Positions 6,533 through 10,275 of a DNA stretch of 10,275 bases are shown here, in pieces. Numbering within the stretch: position 1 is the first letter of the stretch; each line of letters opens with the position of its first letter. The notes beneath the pieces were generated by a model. That model was not told the DNA's origin and did not search any database. It saw nothing but the letters and a program-made list of their open reading frames with translations. The position numbers were made by a program, and so were the translations under genes. Source of the stretch: an uncultured Mailhella sp. (lineage in GTDB: Bacteria; Desulfobacterota; Desulfovibrionia; Desulfovibrionales; Desulfovibrionaceae). The stretch spans positions 1 to 10,275 of the forward strand of contig CAJJMX010000048.1 in NCBI GenBank assembly GCA_905192935.1, written 5' to 3'.

Positions 6533-7564
6533 TCAGGCTGTTTCGGGATAATGACAGGCGGCACGGTGAAAGAAATGAGGCGAAGAACCCGATACGGGGC
6601 GCAGCTCGGGAACAAGACGGCGGCAGCGTTCATGGGCGCGGGGACAGCGCTCGATGAATCGGCATCCGGGATGCACTTCGAGCGGACTCGGAGGCTCTCC
6701 CTTGAGCGGCGGCACATGACGCCCCGCTCCGGGAACCGGTACGGGATTCGCTTCAAGAAGTGCCTTCGTATAGGGATGGGCGGGATGGGAAAAGAGCTCG
6801 TCCACGGAGGCTTCCTCCACGATCCTGCCGAGATACATGACGGCCACACGATCGCACACGGTCCGGACCACACCGAGGTTGTGAGAGATGAAAAGATAGG
6901 ATACGCCGGTTTCGTCCTTCAGATCGCTGAGGAGATTGACCACCTGGGCCTGAATGGACACGTCGAGGGCCGAGGTAGGCTCGTCGCACACGATGAGCTT
7001 CGGCCTGGTGATGAGTGCCCGGGCCACGACGGCGCGCTGACGCTGGCCGCCTGACAGCTCATGAGGATACCGGGCGGCCATGTCCGCGTTCAGCCCCACC
7101 TGAAGGAGGGTTTCCTGCACGCGTTCACGGATGAGACGGGCATCCTTCTCGCCGTGTATGCGCAGAGGTTCGGCTATCTGCGCCCCCAGGGAAAGACGGG
7201 GATTGAGCGTTCCTGCGGGATCCTGAAAGATGACCTGAAGATCCCGGCGCAGATGGGACATTTGTTCTTTTCTGCGTGCGCGGGAAAGCGTCTTGTCCTG
7301 GATGCGGCACCCCTCGAACCAGACTTCACCTTCGGTGGGATCGAGCAGTGCGCTTACCATGCCGCCCACGGTGGATTTGCCGGAACCGCTTTCTCCCACG
7401 AGCCCCAGAGCTTCGCCGGGCATGATGGAAAAGGACACGCCGTCCACGGCGCGTACCGTGCGGCGGGGACCGAAGAGCCCTTCACGTCCTGCGTCGAAGG
7501 TGCGCACGAGACGGCACGCCTGAAGCAGCGCTCCGCGATCGTCGGGACAGTCGAATCCGTTCAT
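6533..7564 (-). CDS. ABC importer ATPase, OppF/DppF type
   Basis: Encodes a 343-residue cytoplasmic ATPase that powers the importer together with the OppD-like subunit. In order: Walker A GESGSGKS (57-64), Q-loop FQDP (113-116), signature LSGGQRQR (170-177), Walker B VCDEP (192-196) and the H-loop His228. The residue after the signature region and the RTFDAGREGLFGPRRTVRAVDGVS start are typical of OppF. The C-terminal oligopeptide-transport extension carries HPAHPYTKALL and a cysteine set C301-x5-C307-x6-C314 with C337. The start at 7564 has AGGAGGG just upstream and overlaps the OppD-like stop as ATGA, which implies coupled, equal synthesis of the two ATPases. A longer in-frame start at 7681 would run far into the preceding gene and is not supported. 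Confidence 0.93.
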   Translation of the reverse strand: MNGFDCPDDRGALLQACRLVRTFDAGREGLFGPRRTVRAVDGVSFSIMPGEALGLVGESGSGKSTVGGMVSALLDPTEGEVWFEGCRIQDKTLSRARRKEQMSHLRRDLQVIFQDPAGTLNPRLSLGAQIAEPLRIHGEKDARLIRERVQETLLQVGLNADMAARYPHELSGGQRQRAVVARALITRPKLIVCDEPTSALDVSIQAQVVNLLSDLKDETGVSYLFISHNLGVVRTVCDRVAVMYLGRIVEEASVDELFSHPAHPYTKALLEANPVPVPGAGRHVPPLKGEPPSPLEVHPGCRFIERCPRAHERCRRLVPELRPVSGSSPHFFHRAACHYPETA

Positions 7565-8568
7565 GAGGCCCTCCTGAGGCTGATTCTGTGACAGGCGCAG
7601 ACGTGTTCTTCGACGTTGTCCGGGATGTTCGACGGCGTGTCGCAGGGCAGAGGACGCAGCGACGGCACGGTTTGGGAACATTCGCCTGCAGCTTCCCGGC
7701 AGCGCGGTGCGAAGGAGCAGCCCGGCATGACGCTGGTAAGCGGGGGCACCGTTCCGGCGATGGCCTCCAGTCTGCGCACGGTGATGTCGGTGCGGGGACA
7801 GGCCTTCAGAAGAGCCCGGGTGTAGGGATGCGCCGGATGGGAGAAGAGTTCCCTGACGGGAGCGTTTTCCACGATGCTTCCGGCGTACATGACGGCCACA
7901 CGGTCGGCCGTCTGGGCCATGACGCCGAGATCGTGCGTGACGAGGACCACGGCCATGCGGCGTTCCTCGGAAAGACTCCTCAAAAGATCAAGGATCTGCG
8001 CCTGTGTGGTCACGTCGAGGGCCGTAGTGGGTTCGTCCGCAAAAAGAAGCCGGGGACTGCACGCCAGCGCCATGGCTATCATGACGCGCTGATTCATGCC
8101 CCCGGACAGCTGATGCGGATACTCGTCCATGCGCCTTGCGGAATCGGCGATGCCCGTGCGGCGCAGAAGTTCCCTGGCGCGGTCCCTGAGTTCGTTCCGG
8201 GACGCCTTCGGATGGGTGAGACGCAGGGCTTCCGTGATCTGACTGCCGATGCGCCGGATGGGATCGAGGCAGCTTGACGGGTCCTGGAATATCATGGCGA
8301 GAGTTCTGCCGCGAAGACGACGGCGTTCCGTCTCCGGAAGATCGAGCAGTTCGCGTCCCTCGAGACGTATGGAGCCGGTGACGTGTGAAAAGCGTTCCGG
8401 CAGAAGCCCCATGACGGCCATGCAGGTGACGCTCTTGCCGGAGCCGCTTTCTCCGGCAATGCCTGCGATCTCGCCTTCCCGCACGTCGAGACTGACTTCT
8501 CTTACGGCTCGGACGATGCCGCGGGGACTCCAGAATTGAACACCAAGATTGCGTATGGAAAGCAGCAT
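7561..8568 (-). CDS. ABC importer ATPase, OppD/DppD type
   Basis: Encodes a 335-residue ATPase partner of the OppF-like subunit. Walker A GESGSGKS is at 39-46, Q-loop FQDP at 94-97, signature LSGGMNQR at 154-161, Walker B FADEP at 176-180, and H-loop His212 in VTHD. The variant signature GGMNQR, with Met in place of the usual Gln, is typical of the OppD/DppD side of these heterodimers. The C-terminal extension includes HPAHPYTRALL and PGCSFAPRC, giving C284-x5-C290-x6-C297 followed by C309, C324 and C326. The start at 8568 has AGGAA eight bases upstream. The gene follows the binding-protein gene after 51 bases that hold a stable hairpin, and its stop overlaps the next start. Confidence 0.93.
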   Translation of the reverse strand: MLLSIRNLGVQFWSPRGIVRAVREVSLDVREGEIAGIAGESGSGKSVTCMAVMGLLPERFSHVTGSIRLEGRELLDLPETERRRLRGRTLAMIFQDPSSCLDPIRRIGSQITEALRLTHPKASRNELRDRARELLRRTGIADSARRMDEYPHQLSGGMNQRVMIAMALACSPRLLFADEPTTALDVTTQAQILDLLRSLSEERRMAVVLVTHDLGVMAQTADRVAVMYAGSIVENAPVRELFSHPAHPYTRALLKACPRTDITVRRLEAIAGTVPPLTSVMPGCSFAPRCREAAGECSQTVPSLRPLPCDTPSNIPDNVEEHVCACHRISLRRAS

Positions 8569-8586
8569 GAAGCGTATTCCTGAAAA

Positions 8587-8612
8587 CGGCGTGCATCCGA
8601 AGATGCACGCCG
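8587..8612 (-). promoter_or_regulatory. Intercistronic UUCG hairpin between binding-protein and ATPase genes
   Basis: On the transcribed strand, CGGCGTGCATC and GATGCACGCCG form a perfect 11-bp stem closed by a C(UUCG)G tetraloop, one of the most stable RNA loops. GTTTTC follows, so it can act as a partial terminator. It starts 7 bases after the binding-protein stop and ends just before the ATPase ribosome site. Such hairpins often protect the upstream message from 3' decay and lower expression downstream, giving an excess of binding protein over ATPases. That role is inferred from known importer operons. Confidence 0.75.
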
Positions 8613-8619
8613 GCAGGTG

Positions 8620-10188
8620 TTACTTGTCGGAAAAGCTCATGTTGTAGGGGCGAAGATCCATATAGTAGAAGCTGTAGGGCTGCCAGTGTACGGACTTCTT
8701 GACCCCGTAGCTTTCAAGAGGCTGATACAGGGTCATGCCGGGAGTTTCGTCTTCCCACAGGTCCAGCATTTTGCCGAAGATGACCTTGCGCGCTGCCGTG
8801 TCGGACGTGCGTTCAAGTTCCGCAATGAGCTTGTTGAAGGCTTCGGCCGCAGGGCCGGCCCAGGTTTTCCAGGAGGCCTGGGGCGCGCCGTTGGCTCCCC
8901 ACAGCACGGCGAGAGAGCCGAGCGGATCGGGGTAGCGGTTGGAGTTGGACCAGTTGCGGATCATGACGTCGTCGTTTTTGACGGCCTTCCAGTTTTCAAT
9001 GACCTGGAGCCTGACGTTGAGGCCGACGGCCTTCCACATCTCCTGCATGATCTGGGCGGCGGAAAGCGCATTCACGTAGTAGTTGGCCTGCGTGTACATG
9101 ACGATGGGCTCTCCATGATAGCCGGCTTCCTTCACGAGAGTTCTTGCCTTTTCCGGATCGTAGGTCTGACCGGGGCGGGAAGGATCGTACATGTCGCCGA
9201 ACTCGGGGAACTGATGGCCGTTGGGTATGACGGCCTTGCCTCCCCAGAGCGCGTCGTTGAGCGCCTTGCGGTCCACGGCAAAGGAGAGCGCCTGACGGAT
9301 CCTCTTGTCCTTCAGAGGTCCGGCGCTCGTGTTGAATACCAGCATGTGCGTGTTGGAGAGCACCACGCTGCGCACGTCGATATCGGGGTATGCGGCCAGA
9401 GTGGAAGTCTGATCCGGAGGAAGGTTGGCGATGATGTCGAATTCCCCGCTCACCAGACCGCTGATGCGTGCGGCCACTTCCGGCACCATGCGGAAGGTGA
9501 CGCGGCGGGCCGTGGGCTTGCCGCCGTAGTACTCGTCGTTGGCGTCGAGAACGATGCTTTCGCCGGAACGAAGGCTTTTGAGCTTGTAGGGACCGGTGCC
9601 CACGGGCGCGCGGCCGAAGCCGTCGAAACCGAGCTTTTCATAGGCCCGCTTGTTCACGATCCAGCTGGCCCAAGACGACAGACGATGCTCAAGCAGCGTA
9701 TCGTAGTACTTGGTATAGATGCGCACGGTATAGGGGTCCACCGCTTCCAGACGGTCGAAAATGGAAAAATAGGCCTTGCCTTCCGGCGCAGGATAGTCCG
9801 GCTTGAGCATGCGCTCGAAGGTGAATACCACGTCGTCTGCGGTGAGCTCGTCTCCGTTGTGGAACTTGACGCCTTTGCGGAGGTGCAGCTCTATGCCGTT
9901 GTTGTCGATGCGCTTCCAGCTCTCGGCGAGTCCCGGAACGAGTCTGGCCGCCGTGCCGGAGCCGTCAGCCAGAAAGTCGCGGCGGATCAGCGTATCGAAG
10001 ATGTTGTAGGTGATGCGGGTGCCCATGTTGGAAAGTTCCTTGGAAGGTTCCAGACCTTCAGGAATTTCAGCAACGGCAACAACAAGCTCCGGACGGGAGT
10101 CGGCGGCTGCGGCTGACGCGGAAAGGGGAGCGAAGGCGCACAGCACGGCCGCTGCGGCGAAGCTCAGCCAGCGGAAAGCGGGAATCAT
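8620..10188 (-). CDS. Periplasmic solute-binding protein, family 5 (DppA/OppA/AccA class)
   Basis: Encodes a 522-residue protein. Residues 1-~26 form a signal peptide (MIPAFRWLSFAAAAVLCAFAPLSASA) with likely cleavage after an Ala-x-Ala site. The only cysteine there is not in a lipobox, so a soluble periplasmic protein is expected. The mature part shows the family-5 hallmark LVPGLAESWKRIDNNG...LRKGVKFHNGDELTADDVVFTFERM (about 83-127), VGTGPYKLKS (196-205), and the RIRQALSFAVDRKAL block in the second half. The family binds peptides, nickel chelates, opines and sugar phosphodiesters, so the class does not fix the ligand. The start at 10188 is chosen because GGAGG (10198-10194) lies five bases upstream. 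An in-frame ATG at 10200 overlaps this site and has no ribosome site of its own. It is the first gene of the operon seen here. Confidence 0.93.
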   Translation of the reverse strand: MIPAFRWLSFAAAAVLCAFAPLSASAAAADSRPELVVAVAEIPEGLEPSKELSNMGTRITYNIFDTLIRRDFLADGSGTAARLVPGLAESWKRIDNNGIELHLRKGVKFHNGDELTADDVVFTFERMLKPDYPAPEGKAYFSIFDRLEAVDPYTVRIYTKYYDTLLEHRLSSWASWIVNKRAYEKLGFDGFGRAPVGTGPYKLKSLRSGESIVLDANDEYYGGKPTARRVTFRMVPEVAARISGLVSGEFDIIANLPPDQTSTLAAYPDIDVRSVVLSNTHMLVFNTSAGPLKDKRIRQALSFAVDRKALNDALWGGKAVIPNGHQFPEFGDMYDPSRPGQTYDPEKARTLVKEAGYHGEPIVMYTQANYYVNALSAAQIMQEMWKAVGLNVRLQVIENWKAVKNDDVMIRNWSNSNRYPDPLGSLAVLWGANGAPQASWKTWAGPAAEAFNKLIAELERTSDTAARKVIFGKMLDLWEDETPGMTLYQPLESYGVKKSVHWQPYSFYYMDLRPYNMSFSDK

Positions 10189-10275
10189 GATTTCCTCCAT
10201 AAGGCGTTGGATGAGGTTTCAGAAAGGCTGACTTCGGAGTTTTCGGAGGAAGAAGACAAATGAGACTGCTAGAGT
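10189..10275 (-). promoter_or_regulatory. Leader of the importer operon (5' region, partial)
   Basis: This stretch upstream of the binding-protein gene holds its strong ribosome site (GGAGG at 10198-10194) and no other reading frame that looks real. I see no convincing -35/-10 pair in the 75 bases available. The promoter may lie beyond the window edge or depend on an activator. Confidence 0.4.

Noticed and set aside
6508..6873. N-terminal extension of the GDPD to a start at 6873
   Set aside because: The added residues overlap the ATPase gene and show no homology features. The barrel begins at the start at 6507.
8617..10116. A 499-codon open frame on the plus strand opposite the binding-protein gene
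   Set aside because: The minus-strand gene has a signal peptide, family motifs and a strong ribosome site. The opposite frame stays open because of GC-rich codon use, and its translation shows no recognisable domain.
10236..10275. Partial repeats (CGGAG direct repeat, TCTAGCAGTCTC) at the right edge as possible operators
   Set aside because: They are short and imperfect, and the window ends there, so nothing can be supported.

Overview
The window looks like ordinary chromosomal DNA of a GC-rich Gram-negative bacterium. The solute-binding protein has a signal peptide but no lipobox, so it should be free in a periplasm, and an YgaP-like rhodanese membrane protein and an YbjJ-like exporter are present. 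A Desulfovibrionaceae-type host would fit the general style, but that is only an impression. No RNA genes, CRISPR arrays, insertion sequences, phage genes or origins were seen. Genes fill almost the whole window, and no gene-free stretch exceeds about 150 bases.

Left part (1-2523). The 3' end of an YgaP-like rhodanese/DUF2892 membrane protein runs rightward and ends at a strong hairpin (328-355). Next comes a leftward MFS transporter of the YbjJ type, divergent from a MerR-family regulator with a BmrR/GyrI-like effector domain. The 98-base gap between them holds a typical MerR-controlled promoter: TTGACC, then a 19-base spacer containing a 13-base palindrome. This pair reads as a drug- or metabolite-responsive efflux module.

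Right part (2549-10188, all on the minus strand). Seven genes form one operon, transcribed in this order: family-5 solute-binding protein, OppD-type ATPase, OppF-type ATPase, glycerophosphodiester phosphodiesterase (GDPD), alkaline-phosphatase-superfamily phosphodiesterase, DppB-type permease, DppC-type permease. Three junctions overlap at start/stop codons (D-F, GDPD-phosphodiesterase and phosphodiesterase-DppB). The other gaps are 13 to 51 bases. A perfect 11-bp hairpin with a UUCG loop lies between the binding-protein gene and the first ATPase gene.

The operon is the most interesting part. A complete peptide/opine-class importer has two different phosphoester hydrolases placed between its ATPase and permease genes, and neither enzyme has a visible signal peptide. 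The simplest reading is that the transporter imports an organic phosphodiester (a glycerophosphodiester, or a sugar phosphodiester as in the Agrobacterium agrocinopine acc system) and that the two enzymes split it in the cytoplasm. The substrate cannot be told from sequence alone.
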